In this document: one piece after another, positions 17,639 to 26,272 of the stretch | How positions within the stretch are numbered: position 1 is the first letter of the stretch | Layout: the number at the start of each line of letters is the position of its first letter | Assembly: GCF_000383415.1 (NCBI RefSeq) | Contig: NZ_KB911256.1 | Location: 310,001 to 374,000 of the forward strand | Source: Hyphomicrobium zavarzinii ATCC 27496 | GTDB taxonomy: Bacteria > Pseudomonadota > Alphaproteobacteria > Rhizobiales > Hyphomicrobiaceae | Direction of reading: 5' to 3' | DNA: 64,000 nt | The notes under the pieces: generated by a model | What the model was told of the DNA's origin: nothing | Database searches by the model: none | Seen by the model: the letters and a program-made list of their open reading frames with translations, nothing else | Program-made: the position numbers and the translations under genes

Positions 17639-17669
17639 AGTAAAATCAATAAGTTACGTAATGCTGCGT
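17639..17669 (+). repeat. Attachment-flanking repeat, copy 1
   Basis: A 31-base stretch beginning AGTAAAATCAAT, with GTTAC and GCTGCGT at fixed spacing, lies between the integrase and the tRNA-Leu fragment. A copy matching at about 25 of 31 positions without gaps lies at 23010-23040. Probably an integrase arm or element-end sequence. Confidence 0.5.
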
Positions 17670-17693
17670 AATGCTGCGGAGTGACCTGGATCG

Positions 17694-17749
17694 CCTTAAA
17701 ATCCTGAGACGGCAACGTCGTGTGGGTTCGAGTCCCACCGTCCGCACCA
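17694..17749 (+). other. 3' fragment of tRNA-Leu (element attachment site)
   Basis: The sequence starts in an anticodon-loop-like TTAAAATCC, then has a leucine-type long variable arm (GACG GCAA CGTC), a T arm (GTGGG TTCGAGT CCCAC) and the acceptor strand CGTCCGC plus ACCA. The upstream bases cannot form the D arm or acceptor 5' strand, so it is the piece duplicated by integration, not a whole gene. The intact tRNA-Leu should lie at the other end of the island, to the left of this window. Confidence 0.8.
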
Positions 17750-17968
17750 ATAAAAACAACAATGAGCCTCACCGTGCCGGTGGAGTTCGATCGTCAGCAG
17801 CTGGTCCGTCGAAACGGAGACCGCTCTGCGTTCAAGAGCGGAGCCTCTTCAAGAGTGACTTGGATCAAGCGATGTGGCGGCTTCGTCACACCTCGCTCTT
17901 CGAGTAGCCATTACGTATTGCGAACCTGCATCCCCCTGCTAGCGTTGTGGGGTGGGGGAAGTAAATCC

Positions 17969-18355
17969 GTGCACAGACGCGCTGCCATCACCATTGTCCT
18001 GCTTGCTGTGCTGGCTCTGCGTAGCCTGCTCCCGGCCGGATATATGCTGCAGTCGGCCAGTGCTGCGGAGGGCTTGGGGCTCGAAATCGTCATTTGCGCG
18101 AGCTCCGGCGCGCGGCTTTTGGCCGTCGATGATGAAAACAAGCCGGTTTCGCCAAAGCCGCAACACGCCGATACCGCACTTTGCCCGTATGCCGCTTCTG
18201 GTGCTGCCGCTGTGGCCGCCGCAGAGTCCAAACCTGTCGTTCGCCAAGTCGAGTACGCCGCCGTTACCTACACGCTGGCGGTGGCGCTGTTTGCCGAGAC
18301 TCCCAAGCCTGGGGCAGTCTCCGCCCGAGGCCCGCCCCTCTCCGCACTGATCTGA
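17969..18355 (+). CDS. DUF2946 family protein
   Basis: 128 residues; the GTG at 17969 is chosen because of the GGTGGGGGAA ribosome site just upstream. An N-terminal membrane or signal segment (AAITIVLLAVLALRSLLPAGYM) is followed by a short secreted portion with two cysteines (ICASSG, ALCPYAA) and a second hydrophobic stretch. The family commonly sits beside TonB-dependent copper receptors and copper chaperones, and here it lies 75 bases before such a receptor. A role in copper handling is therefore likely but inferred. Confidence 0.7.
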   Translation: MHRRAAITIVLLAVLALRSLLPAGYMLQSASAAEGLGLEIVICASSGARLLAVDDENKPVSPKPQHADTALCPYAASGAAAVAAAESKPVVRQVEYAAVTYTLAVALFAETPKPGAVSARGPPLSALI

Positions 18356-18429
18356 TTCAACTGCGCCATCGATGGCCGTGCATCGCCTTCCCGAACGGAA
18401 GCGTGCGCCCGTCGCTCGTTTCAGACTCA

Positions 18430-20766
18430 ATGTGGATCTTCGCCATGTACGCTTTGCTCCGGCCGCTCGTCTCGGCCCGGCCCAATCCTGTCTCCATTCG
18501 CGCGGCTGCCCTCGGAGCCGTTTCGGTTCTCGCGCTCTGCGCGATGGGCTCGCCCTCTCACGCGCAACAAACCCTCCCCGAGGTCACCATCCAGCAGTCG
18601 GCCGCCGGCAAAGCCAAGAAGGCAAAGAAGCCTGGCCAGCCGTCGAGCGTGTCTCAGGGAGCCGAACAGGGCCAATCCGAAGCCGATGTTGTGGACGGCG
18701 GCGACGCAAGCCTTCCCCCGATCGTGGGCGTAGGCGCGACAGGGCTTGCCGTGCCGAGCACCACGACGCAAATCGGGCGGCAGGAAATCCAGTCGAAGAT
18801 CCCCCAGACGAGCGACACAGCCGAGCTTCTGCGCGAGGCCCCGGGCGTCAGCATCTTCAAGGCTGGCGGCGTGTCCGGGCTGCCCGTCATCAACGGCCTC
18901 AACGACGATCGCGTCAAAGTGCTTCTGAACGGCATGGTCGTCTCGTCGGCCTGCGCCAACCATATGAACCCGCCGCTCTCTTACGCCGATCCCGCGCAGA
19001 TCGCCTACATCGAGGTGCTCTCGGGCGTCACGCCGGTCTCGAAGGGGGGCGACAGTCTGGGCGGCACCGTGATCGTGGAATCGCTGCCGCCGCATTTCGC
19101 AGGCGTCGGTGAAGGTGTGCACACCGCCGGCAGCATCTCCGCCTTCTATCGCAGCAACGGCAACGGCGTCGGCACCTCGGCGACGGCACATGCCGCGAGC
19201 AACAACGTCAGCGTAAACTACGCGGGCGCGTGGGTTCGCTCCGACAACTACGAGGACGGCCACGGGGTCGAGGTGCTCTCGTCCGAGTACGAGGCTCAGA
19301 ACCACTCGGTGCAGCTTGCGGTTCGCAACGGCGGCGACCTGTTCGTCGTCCAGGGCGGCATCCAATACATCCCGTATCAGGGCTACGTGAACCAGTACAT
19401 GGACATGGTCGAGAACAAGGCCTGGTTCCTGAACACGCGGTATGTCGCGAATTTCGGCTGGGGCAAGCTCGATGCGCGGGCCTTCTACCAGAACACCAAG
19501 CACGAGATGAACTTCCTCGCGGATAAGCAGCCGGGTGAGATGCCGATGCTCACCGAAGGCCAGGACGCAGGGTACTCGGTCAAAGCCGAGATCCCATTGT
19601 CCGGGCGCGATCTCCTCCGCATCGGCAACGAGTTCCATCACCAGCGGCTCGACGACTGGTGGCCGCCCGTGGCTGGCACCATGATGATGGCGCCGGACAC
19701 CTACTTGAATATCAACGACGGCACGCGCCAACGGCTCGGTACCTTCGTCGAGTGGGAGCGGAAGTGGACGAACGCCTGGTCGACGCTGCTCGGCGTGCGC
19801 AACGACATGGTCTGGATGGATACCGGTGACGTAGCGCCCTACAACACGGCTAACCCCTGCATTCCCATGGGCATGATGGGCTGCATGAACAATCCCGATG
19901 CGCAGGCGGCGCTGGACTTCAACGCTCGGGACAGGTCTCGCACGGATACGAACTTCGATGTCACCGCGCTGGCGCGCTACGCGCCGTCGGCTTCCGAGAG
20001 CTATGAGATTGGCTACGCGCGAAAGACGCGATCCCCGAATCTCTATGAGCGCTACGCTTGGGGCCGCGGAGAGATGGCCATGAGCATGATCGGATGGTTC
20101 GGCGACCTCAACGGATACGTCGGCGATCCGGATCTCGATCCCGAGGTCGCCCATACCGTGAGCTTCACCACGGGTTGGAGCAGCGGTGCGCGCAAGGATT
20201 GGGAGTTCAAGGCCACTCCTTACTACACCTACGTCGAGGACTACATCGGCGTTCGAAAGATCGGCGACAGCATGATGATGCCGGACGTCGTCTATCTTCA
20301 GTTCGCCAATCACGACGCCGAGCTCTATGGCATCAACCTGTCGGGAAGCCTGCTGCTCGCCGACTCGAGCCAGTTCGGACGCTTCGCGCTGACCGGCGTT
20401 GCCGGATACGTGCACGGCGAAAATGCCGATACGGGCATCAGCCTCTATCACATGATGCCATGGAACGGCAGGCTCGCGCTCACGCATACGCTGGGCGGAT
20501 GGACGAACTCGGTCGAGATCTATGCGGTCGCCGGCAAGCATAACATCGACACCGTGCGCAATGAGATGGAGACGGGCGGTTACGCTCTGCTCAATCTCGC
20601 CACGAGCTACGAGTGGCAGAACGTGCGCGTCGATCTCGGCATCAAGAACGTATTCGACACCTACTTCGAGGATCCGCTCGCAGGGCACTACTACTTCGCC
20701 TCGCCCCGCGACAACGTTCCCGGCGAGGGACGCTCGTTCAACGCGGGGCTGACCCTGAAATTCTGA
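18430..20766 (+). CDS. TonB-dependent copper-type outer-membrane receptor (OprC-like)
   Basis: 778 residues from the ATG at 18430. After a signal peptide ending in SHAQ comes a TonB-box-like segment, a plug domain (TAELLREAPGVSIFKAGGVS, VLLNGM) and a beta-barrel ending with aromatic F (GLTLKF). The plug has ACANHMNPPLS, the Cys and His-Met pattern typical of OprC/NosA copper receptors, and the barrel has Met-rich loops (TMMMAPD, MGMMGCMNN, SMMMPD) able to bind Cu(I). The preceding DUF2946 gene supports copper. A lysine-rich low-complexity linker (KAKKAKK) precedes the plug. Transcription probably ends at the palindrome 10 bases downstream. Confidence 0.87.
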   Translation: MWIFAMYALLRPLVSARPNPVSIRAAALGAVSVLALCAMGSPSHAQQTLPEVTIQQSAAGKAKKAKKPGQPSSVSQGAEQGQSEADVVDGGDASLPPIVGVGATGLAVPSTTTQIGRQEIQSKIPQTSDTAELLREAPGVSIFKAGGVSGLPVINGLNDDRVKVLLNGMVVSSACANHMNPPLSYADPAQIAYIEVLSGVTPVSKGGDSLGGTVIVESLPPHFAGVGEGVHTAGSISAFYRSNGNGVGTSATAHAASNNVSVNYAGAWVRSDNYEDGHGVEVLSSEYEAQNHSVQLAVRNGGDLFVVQGGIQYIPYQGYVNQYMDMVENKAWFLNTRYVANFGWGKLDARAFYQNTKHEMNFLADKQPGEMPMLTEGQDAGYSVKAEIPLSGRDLLRIGNEFHHQRLDDWWPPVAGTMMMAPDTYLNINDGTRQRLGTFVEWERKWTNAWSTLLGVRNDMVWMDTGDVAPYNTANPCIPMGMMGCMNNPDAQAALDFNARDRSRTDTNFDVTALARYAPSASESYEIGYARKTRSPNLYERYAWGRGEMAMSMIGWFGDLNGYVGDPDLDPEVAHTVSFTTGWSSGARKDWEFKATPYYTYVEDYIGVRKIGDSMMMPDVVYLQFANHDAELYGINLSGSLLLADSSQFGRFALTGVAGYVHGENADTGISLYHMMPWNGRLALTHTLGGWTNSVEIYAVAGKHNIDTVRNEMETGGYALLNLATSYEWQNVRVDLGIKNVFDTYFEDPLAGHYYFASPRDNVPGEGRSFNAGLTLKF

Positions 20767-20775
20767 CACGGAGAA

Positions 20776-20809
20776 TGGGCGGCGATCCGGGATCCCGGAT
20801 CGCCGCCCA
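20776..20809 (+). terminator. Long palindrome after the copper receptor gene
   Basis: A perfect palindrome with 17-base arms (from TGGGCGGCGATCC to GGATCGCCGCCCA) lies directly after the stop codon. It lacks a strong T-run, but its strength and position suggest transcription termination or mRNA 3'-end protection. Confidence 0.6.
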
Positions 20810-20865
20810 ATCCATTAGTCTCCGATGACGCGTCGCTCCCATTTAATCAGCTTGGATGCCCCATC

Positions 20866-22874
20866 ATGCCGCTGTTCCGTATTTCGGCTTCGCCCCGGCT
20901 GCCCCACTTCCGAGTGGTGTTGGCCGGCATATCGGCTCTACTCGTCACGTCTCCAGTCGTTGCACAGGAGCCCTCCAAGGGAACCACCGAGTTGCCGGCG
21001 GTGAAGGTCGAGACCACCGTTTCCAAGGCCGCCAAAGCTAAGAAGACTGCTAAAGCAACCCCTGCTCCTCAGAGCGCGGCCGCACCGCTCCCGGCCGCTG
21101 AGCCTGCACCGGTTGCCGCGCCTGCGCCGGGCACCCGCTCCGGCAGCCTCGGCGTGCCGACTACGGCTGAAGCAACGGCAGACATCAACCGGGCGCCGGG
21201 CGGCGTCGAGGTCGTGCCCGACACTGAGTTCAGGAACACGCCCGCGAACACCATCAAGGATGCGCTCGGGTGGGTGCCAGGCGTGATCATCCAGTCGAAG
21301 TGGGGACCGGATGCGCGCGTCTCGATCCGAGGGTCGGGCCTCACCCGCAACTACGGCAACCGCGGCATCAACGCGTTTATGGACGGCATTCCGATCAACA
21401 CGTCGGACGGGCTGTTCGATCTCTTCGAAGTCGATCCCTCGGCCTAGACTATTTCATCAACCTTTCCGCAAATCGCGAAGACGGCTATCGCGAGCACAGC
21501 GAACAGGAGATGGCGCGCCTCAACGCCAACCTCGGCTATCGCCTGTCGGCGAACGCGGAAACGCGCTTCTACGTCAACGCCAATACCTGGAACGGCGAAC
21601 TGCCCGGAGAGGTGACCAAGGCACAGGCCTTGAAATCACCGAAGGAAGCGAACCCTTATTGGGTATTCCTGGACCAGCAGCGGAACATCGATTCCGTGCG
21701 CGTGGCCAACAAGACCACGCTGCGCATCGACGGAACGACTGTGGAGTTCGGCGCGTTCACGCACCAGCGCTACGTCGACCATCCGATCTATGAGTACCTC
21801 GACTACGACGTGTCGGACTACGGCGGTTTCGTCCGCGCCACCGACGACCGCATGATCGGAGGCTTCCGCAATCGCTTGATCGTCGGCGCGAATGTTCTGA
21901 ATGGCACCTTCGACTACAAGCAGTTCGTCAACAACGCAGGCAAAAAAGGCGCGCTGACCACCTCTCTCGACTGGGAGTCGGAAAATTACTCGGCCTACGT
22001 CGAGAACAGCTTCAGCGTGACGCCGAACGTGGCCCTCATCGCCGGCACCCAGTTCATGCATGTCGTTCGCGAGCAGCGTGACCGGATTGGAGCAAATTCG
22101 GGCTCGAACGATTACGATCTCTGGAGTCCCAAGGTTGGCATCCTGTGGGATGTCGATCCCGGCTGGCAGGTTTTCGCCAATATTTCGCGCAGCGCGGAGG
22201 TTCCGACCTTTGACGCGAACGCTTTCAACATCAAGGCGCAGACGGCCACGACCTATGAGATCGGAACGCGCGGGAGCAGGCCCGATTTCAGGTGGGATGT
22301 CTCGCTCTACCGCGCCGAGATCGACGACGAGCTGCAGTGCCTGACGGTGGTGTTCTCTCCCTTCTTCACCGCGCCGTGCGTAATCCAGAATGCGGACAAG
22401 ACGGTGCATCAAGGCGTCGAAGCAGGCTTCGGACTGGCCTTCCTCAAGTCGACTTTCGACATCGAGGATCGCGTCTGGCTCAACGTCGTCTACACATACA
22501 ACGACTTCTTCTTCGACAACGATGTCCTGTGGGGCAACAACCAGCTGCCGGGAGTCGCACCGCACAATTTTCGTGCCGAGTTGCTCTACAATCATCCGAG
22601 CGGGTTCTATGCCGGCCCGAATGTCGAGTGGATGGCGGATGCCTTTTACGCGGACAATGCCAACACTCTGAAGGTCGACCCCTACGCGCTTCTCGGCTTC
22701 AGGCTCGGCTACGACCAGAGTAAGGGCTGGTCGGGCTATGTCGAAGGGCGCAACCTGCTCGACGAGCGCTACATCGCAACCACCATCACGACAGGCAATG
22801 CCGACCCGAGCATGGAGCTCTTCAATCCCGGCACGGGGCGCGCCGTCTATGGCGGCGTTCAATACCGCTGGTGA
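20866..22874 (+). pseudogene. TonB-dependent receptor disrupted by an out-of-frame deletion
   Basis: The first 193 codons encode a signal peptide (ending SPVVAQ), a Pro-Ala-rich linker and a plug domain with ALGWVPGVIIQSKWGPD, RVSIRGSGL and GIPINTSDG, stopping at LFEVDPSA (TAG at 21445). From that point a different frame encodes the barrel (LDYFINLSANREDGYREHS onward) to the C-terminal VQYRW. Compared with FecA-type receptors, the stretch between the plug's FEVDPSAYRY region and the first barrel strands is missing, so this is a deletion, not a simple one-base shift. The product is probably nonfunctional. A strong terminator follows. Confidence 0.75.
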
Positions 22875-22926
22875 GGCCCGGGCGCAGCGGGCCTCCTGCC
22901 TCGCCGTCGATCCTGAGTACATGTGC

Positions 22927-22962
22927 GTGGATGGCGCATTCCGGCGCCATCCACTTTTCTTT
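22927..22962 (+). terminator. Intrinsic terminator after the broken TonB receptor
   Basis: Eleven-base perfect stem GTGGATGGCGC / GCGCCATCCAC with a 6-base loop, followed by TTTTCTTT: a textbook rho-independent terminator. Confidence 0.85.
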
Positions 22963-23281
22963 GCGAGTTCGCGGAGCGAACCCAAGATGGGCGCTGAGGA
23001 GACGAGCTAAGTAAAATCAATCGGTTACCCATCGCTGCGTGACCCTGAGACCGGCCCTTCATCGCCCTCGGGCGTTCGCACCCAACGCCCTGTTGGCGGT
23101 GCAATCCTGGGCGCCTCCGGGCGCCTCCGGGCGACAATGCGCCTCCGATAATGCCGAGCCTCCCGCTGGCGGATCTGAGGGAAATCGTCTAGACAACCGG
23201 AAAACCACAGACACTTGGCCTGGTGCCGAGCCTCGCGTGCGGGGCCGGAGCTGTCGCCATCGCGTGAGAGGCAGCCCGAAC
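22963..23281. other. Noncoding stretch with a second attachment-flanking repeat
   Basis: No gene is supported. At 23010-23040 it contains a copy of the 31-base sequence that flanks the tRNA-Leu attachment site, followed by CCTGAGAC, which also occurs in the tRNA fragment. Near 23110 there is a short tandem duplication of GCGCCTCCGG. It ends at the ribosome site of the DEAD-box helicase gene. Confidence 0.5.
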
Positions 23282-25393
23282 ATGACTTTCCCCACGTCTC
23301 ATCCGGCGCTCGCACGTGCGCTGGCCTCGCGAAATTACTCCGTGCCCACCGCCGTGCAGAGCGCCGTGCTCGAAGCGGAGGCCTCGGGCCGCGACATGCT
23401 GGTCTCCGCCCAGACCGGATCCGGCAAGACGGTAGCCTTCGGCTTGGCCATGGCTGCCACCATGCTCGGCGAGAACGAGCGCTTCGAGCCCGCGGCTGAG
23501 CCGCTGGCGCTGATCATCGCGCCCACCCGCGAGCTTGCCATGCAGGTTCAGCGCGAGCTGGCCTGGCTCTATGCGGAGACGGGTGCACGCGTCGTCACCT
23601 GCGTCGGCGGCATGGATGCCCGCGCAGAGGCACGCCAGCTCGGCTTCGGCGCCCACATCGTCGTCGGCACGCCGGGGCGCCTTCGCGATCATCTCGAGCG
23701 CCGCCGGCTCGATCTCTCCAAGCTCAAGACCATCGTGCTCGATGAAGCCGACGAGATGCTGGACCTCGGCTTCCGCGAGGATCTCGAATTCATTCTCGAC
23801 GCGACGCCTGAAACACGTCAGACGCTGCTCTTCTCCGCCACCATGCCGCGCGAGATCGAAGCTCTCGCAAGCCGCTATCAGCGCGACGCTCTTCGCATCG
23901 AGACGCTCCGCCGCAACGAGCAGCACGCCGACATCGAATACCGCGCCATTCGCGTTGCCCCGTTCGACATCGAGAACGCGGTGGTCAATGTGCTGCGCCT
24001 TCATGAAGCGCGCGCCGCGATCGTGTTCTGCGCCACCCGCGAGGGTGTGAAGCGGCTGCATGCGCGCCTGGTGGAGCGGGGCTTCTCGGCGGTCGCCCTC
24101 TCGGGCGAGCTGACGCAGAACGAGCGCTCGCAGGCGCTCGTCGCCCTGCGTGACGGCCGCGCCCGCGTGCTCGTCGCGACGGACGTCGCGGCGCGTGGCC
24201 TCGACCTGCCTGACCTCGCGCTCGTGATCCATGCCGAGCTGCCGCACGACCATGAGACGCTGCTGCACCGGTCAGGCCGCACGGGCCGCGCCGGCAAGAA
24301 GGGGCTTTGCGTGCTCGTCGTGCCGTTCAACCGCCGGCGCAAGGCGGAAGCGCTTCTTGCCGCCGCGCGCCTCAAGGTGACGTGGGCCCCCGCGCCGACG
24401 GCCGAGGAGATCCGCGCCCGCGATCAGGAACGCTTCCTGAGCGACCCCATCTTCACCGATGCGGCGACGGACGAGGATCTTGCGCTCGTGGGCTCGCTGA
24501 CCGGCGCGCGCTCTGCCGAGGAGATCGCGCTTGCCCTCGTGCGGATGCACCGGGCACGTCTGCCCGCGCCCGAGGATCTCGCGGAGGACACGGGGCCCCC
24601 GCCGCGTCGGCAGGACCGGGTTCGTCCCGCCGGCGGTCGTTGGAAAGGCGAGGACCGCCGGGGCGAGCGCTTCGAGCGCCGGCCCGACCGCGAGCAGGGA
24701 GGCGAAGCTTCCGGCGGAGACGCAGCCGGCCGCGAGCGCCGCCCGCCGCGCGAGCGTCATCGCGACGGCCGCGAGATGGTGTGGTTCCGCGTCAACATCG
24801 GGCGCGAGCGCAATGCGGATCCGCGCTGGCTGCTCCCGCTCCTCTGCAAGGCAGGCGGCGTCACCAAATCCGAGATCGGCGCCATCAAGATTTTCGACCG
24901 CGATACACGCTTCGAGATCGCAGCCGAGTTCGCCGACAAGTTCGCGGACGCCGCCCGCATGATGCCGAAGAACGAGGGCCGCATCTCCCGCGTCGGCGCC
25001 CATGGCGCGAGCGACTATGCCGCCGTGACCGATCGGATCGACACGCTCGACCGCAAGGCTGACGCGTCCGCTCCGGCCAATGATGCGCCGGAGACGCGTG
25101 CGCCGCGTCCGTTCCAGGGCCCGCGTCATGACGGACCTCGTCACGAGGGGGGACGTCACGAGGGACCGCGTCATGAGCGCCAGAAGAAGCCCTGGCGCGA
25201 CGACAAGGACGGGCATCGCAAGGGTTTCAAACGGGACGGCGGCGGCGGCTATCAGGGCAAGGGCGGACCTCGCGCCGAGGGTGAGCGAGGAAACGCGTCG
25301 CATCACGCAGGCCGCGGTGCCTCCCGGCCCGTGTCGAAATACGCCCACAAGAGGAAGCATCGCGCCGCGCCCTCCGGAGGCGCGAAGGGATAA
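23282..25393 (+). CDS. DEAD-box RNA helicase, DeaD/CsdA type
   Basis: 703 residues from the ATG at 23282, where family similarity begins. The helicase core has the Q motif region, motif I AQTGSGKTVA, Ia PTRELA, Ib GTPGR, II DEAD (VLDEADEMLD), III SAT, and the second RecA domain with VATDVAARGLD and HRSGRTGRAG. After the core, at about residues 495-570, there is a DbpA-type RNA-binding module (VWFRVNIGRERNADPRWLLP), then a basic tail with imperfect PRHEG/GRHEG repeats likely to bind RNA nonspecifically. Its expected job is remodelling structured RNA (ribosome assembly, mRNA turnover, cold adaptation). The next gene starts 10 bases downstream. Confidence 0.93.
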   Translation: MTFPTSHPALARALASRNYSVPTAVQSAVLEAEASGRDMLVSAQTGSGKTVAFGLAMAATMLGENERFEPAAEPLALIIAPTRELAMQVQRELAWLYAETGARVVTCVGGMDARAEARQLGFGAHIVVGTPGRLRDHLERRRLDLSKLKTIVLDEADEMLDLGFREDLEFILDATPETRQTLLFSATMPREIEALASRYQRDALRIETLRRNEQHADIEYRAIRVAPFDIENAVVNVLRLHEARAAIVFCATREGVKRLHARLVERGFSAVALSGELTQNERSQALVALRDGRARVLVATDVAARGLDLPDLALVIHAELPHDHETLLHRSGRTGRAGKKGLCVLVVPFNRRRKAEALLAAARLKVTWAPAPTAEEIRARDQERFLSDPIFTDAATDEDLALVGSLTGARSAEEIALALVRMHRARLPAPEDLAEDTGPPPRRQDRVRPAGGRWKGEDRRGERFERRPDREQGGEASGGDAAGRERRPPRERHRDGREMVWFRVNIGRERNADPRWLLPLLCKAGGVTKSEIGAIKIFDRDTRFEIAAEFADKFADAARMMPKNEGRISRVGAHGASDYAAVTDRIDTLDRKADASAPANDAPETRAPRPFQGPRHDGPRHEGGRHEGPRHERQKKPWRDDKDGHRKGFKRDGGGGYQGKGGPRAEGERGNASHHAGRGASRPVSKYAHKRKHRAAPSGGAKG

Positions 25394-25402
25394 ACGGCGG
25401 AG

Positions 25403-25720
25403 ATGAGCTACGTGCTCTACATCGTCGAATGCGCCGACGGCACGTACTACACGGGCATCGCCACCGACGTTCAGCGCCGCCTTCAGGAGCACAATGGAGC
25501 GAGGGCTCGCGGCGCGCGCTACACTGCACCCCGCCGCCCCGTTACGCTCGTCTACGAAGCGAGCTTCGAGACGCGCTCCGCCGCGCAAAAAGAGGAAGCG
25601 CGGATCAAGAGGCTGACGCGAGACCAGAAGAAGGTGCTCATAGCTGCCTCAGGCGCACCCGTATTGAGCCCGCCTGCGTCAGCTGAAGGCGTACACGATC
25701 CCGAGCAGCGTGGCCGCTAG
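25403..25720 (+). CDS. YhbQ/UPF0213-like GIY-YIG domain protein
   Basis: 105 residues forming one compact GIY-YIG domain: YVLYIVECADGTYYTGIATD has the two GIY and YIG-like elements, followed by RRLQEHNGARARGARYT and the C-terminal RLTRDQKK. The family is often annotated as a predicted endonuclease of unknown substrate. It starts 10 bases after the helicase stop, so it is likely cotranscribed. Its 3' end overlaps the convergent membrane-protein gene by about 40 bases. Confidence 0.88.
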   Translation: MSYVLYIVECADGTYYTGIATDVQRRLQEHNGARARGARYTAPRRPVTLVYEASFETRSAAQKEEARIKRLTRDQKKVLIAASGAPVLSPPASAEGVHDPEQRGR

Positions 25721-26074
25721 CGCGAGCGCCACGGGAATGACCGCGATCTCGATCCACACGTCCTTGCCCGGAAGCGGTCCCGTCGCGGTGTCGACTTCCG
25801 AATGCAGGAAGTGGTTGAGCGTCTCCTGCTTGGCCGCCATGTGATGGCTTGCCGTGATGTAAATGAGCAGCGGCAGAGCGAGGAAGATGAAGATAAGCAC
25901 AGACGCAGCCGCGAGCGCGAAATCGGCCTCGCGGCCGATTCCGAACGCGATCCACGCCGTCAGGATCATCCAGGCGAAGGCCGCGGCGACGGATCTGTAG
26001 ACCGCGCGGGGAAGCTCGCCGCCGGGCAACTCGTCTGGCTTTGCGGGTGTGGTGGACAGTGAGTGATCGGTCAT
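25679..26074 (-). CDS. Small integral membrane protein, function unknown
   Basis: 131 residues from the ATG at 26074 (MTDHSLSTTPAK). After a polar N-terminus there are three hydrophobic helices: AAFAWMILTAWIAFGIG, ALAAASVLIFIFLALPLLIY and the C-terminal IAVIPVALALAATLLGIVYA. The loop between the second and third contains ASHHMAAKQETLNHFLHSEV. No family is recognised. An earlier in-frame start at 26155 is less likely because the added residues look noncoding. Confidence 0.6.
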   Translation of the reverse strand: MTDHSLSTTPAKPDELPGGELPRAVYRSVAAAFAWMILTAWIAFGIGREADFALAAASVLIFIFLALPLLIYITASHHMAAKQETLNHFLHSEVDTATGPLPGKDVWIEIAVIPVALALAATLLGIVYAFS

Positions 26075-26240
26075 GGCCGAGCTCCTCGATTGGGTAGTCC
26101 CCCTGCCGCACACGATACCTCGGATGAGCATCTTTCCGACTATACAAATCGCCAAACTTCCGGTGAGTGGCGCGATCGCGAAACGCGAAATTGCTTTGCG
26201 TTTTTTCTTCGTTCGCCACGCTTCTCTGCCTCTCTAGGTT

Positions 26241-26272
26241 CCCCCTAGGGGTTTTGTTCTGAGGGGGATCGA
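26241..26272 (+). promoter_or_regulatory. Self-complementary leader before the FadL-type gene
   Basis: CCCCCTAGGGG at 26241-26251 can either fold on itself or pair its C-run with the GAGGGGG ribosome site at 26261-26267, six bases from the ATG. Two exclusive foldings of this kind could set translation efficiency; the effect is inferred. Confidence 0.35.

Noticed and set aside
18427-20769. A 780-codon frame antisense to the copper receptor
   Set aside because: It mirrors the real gene's codon structure in GC-rich DNA; the plus-strand translation has a signal peptide, plug and barrel, while the antisense product has no family resemblance.
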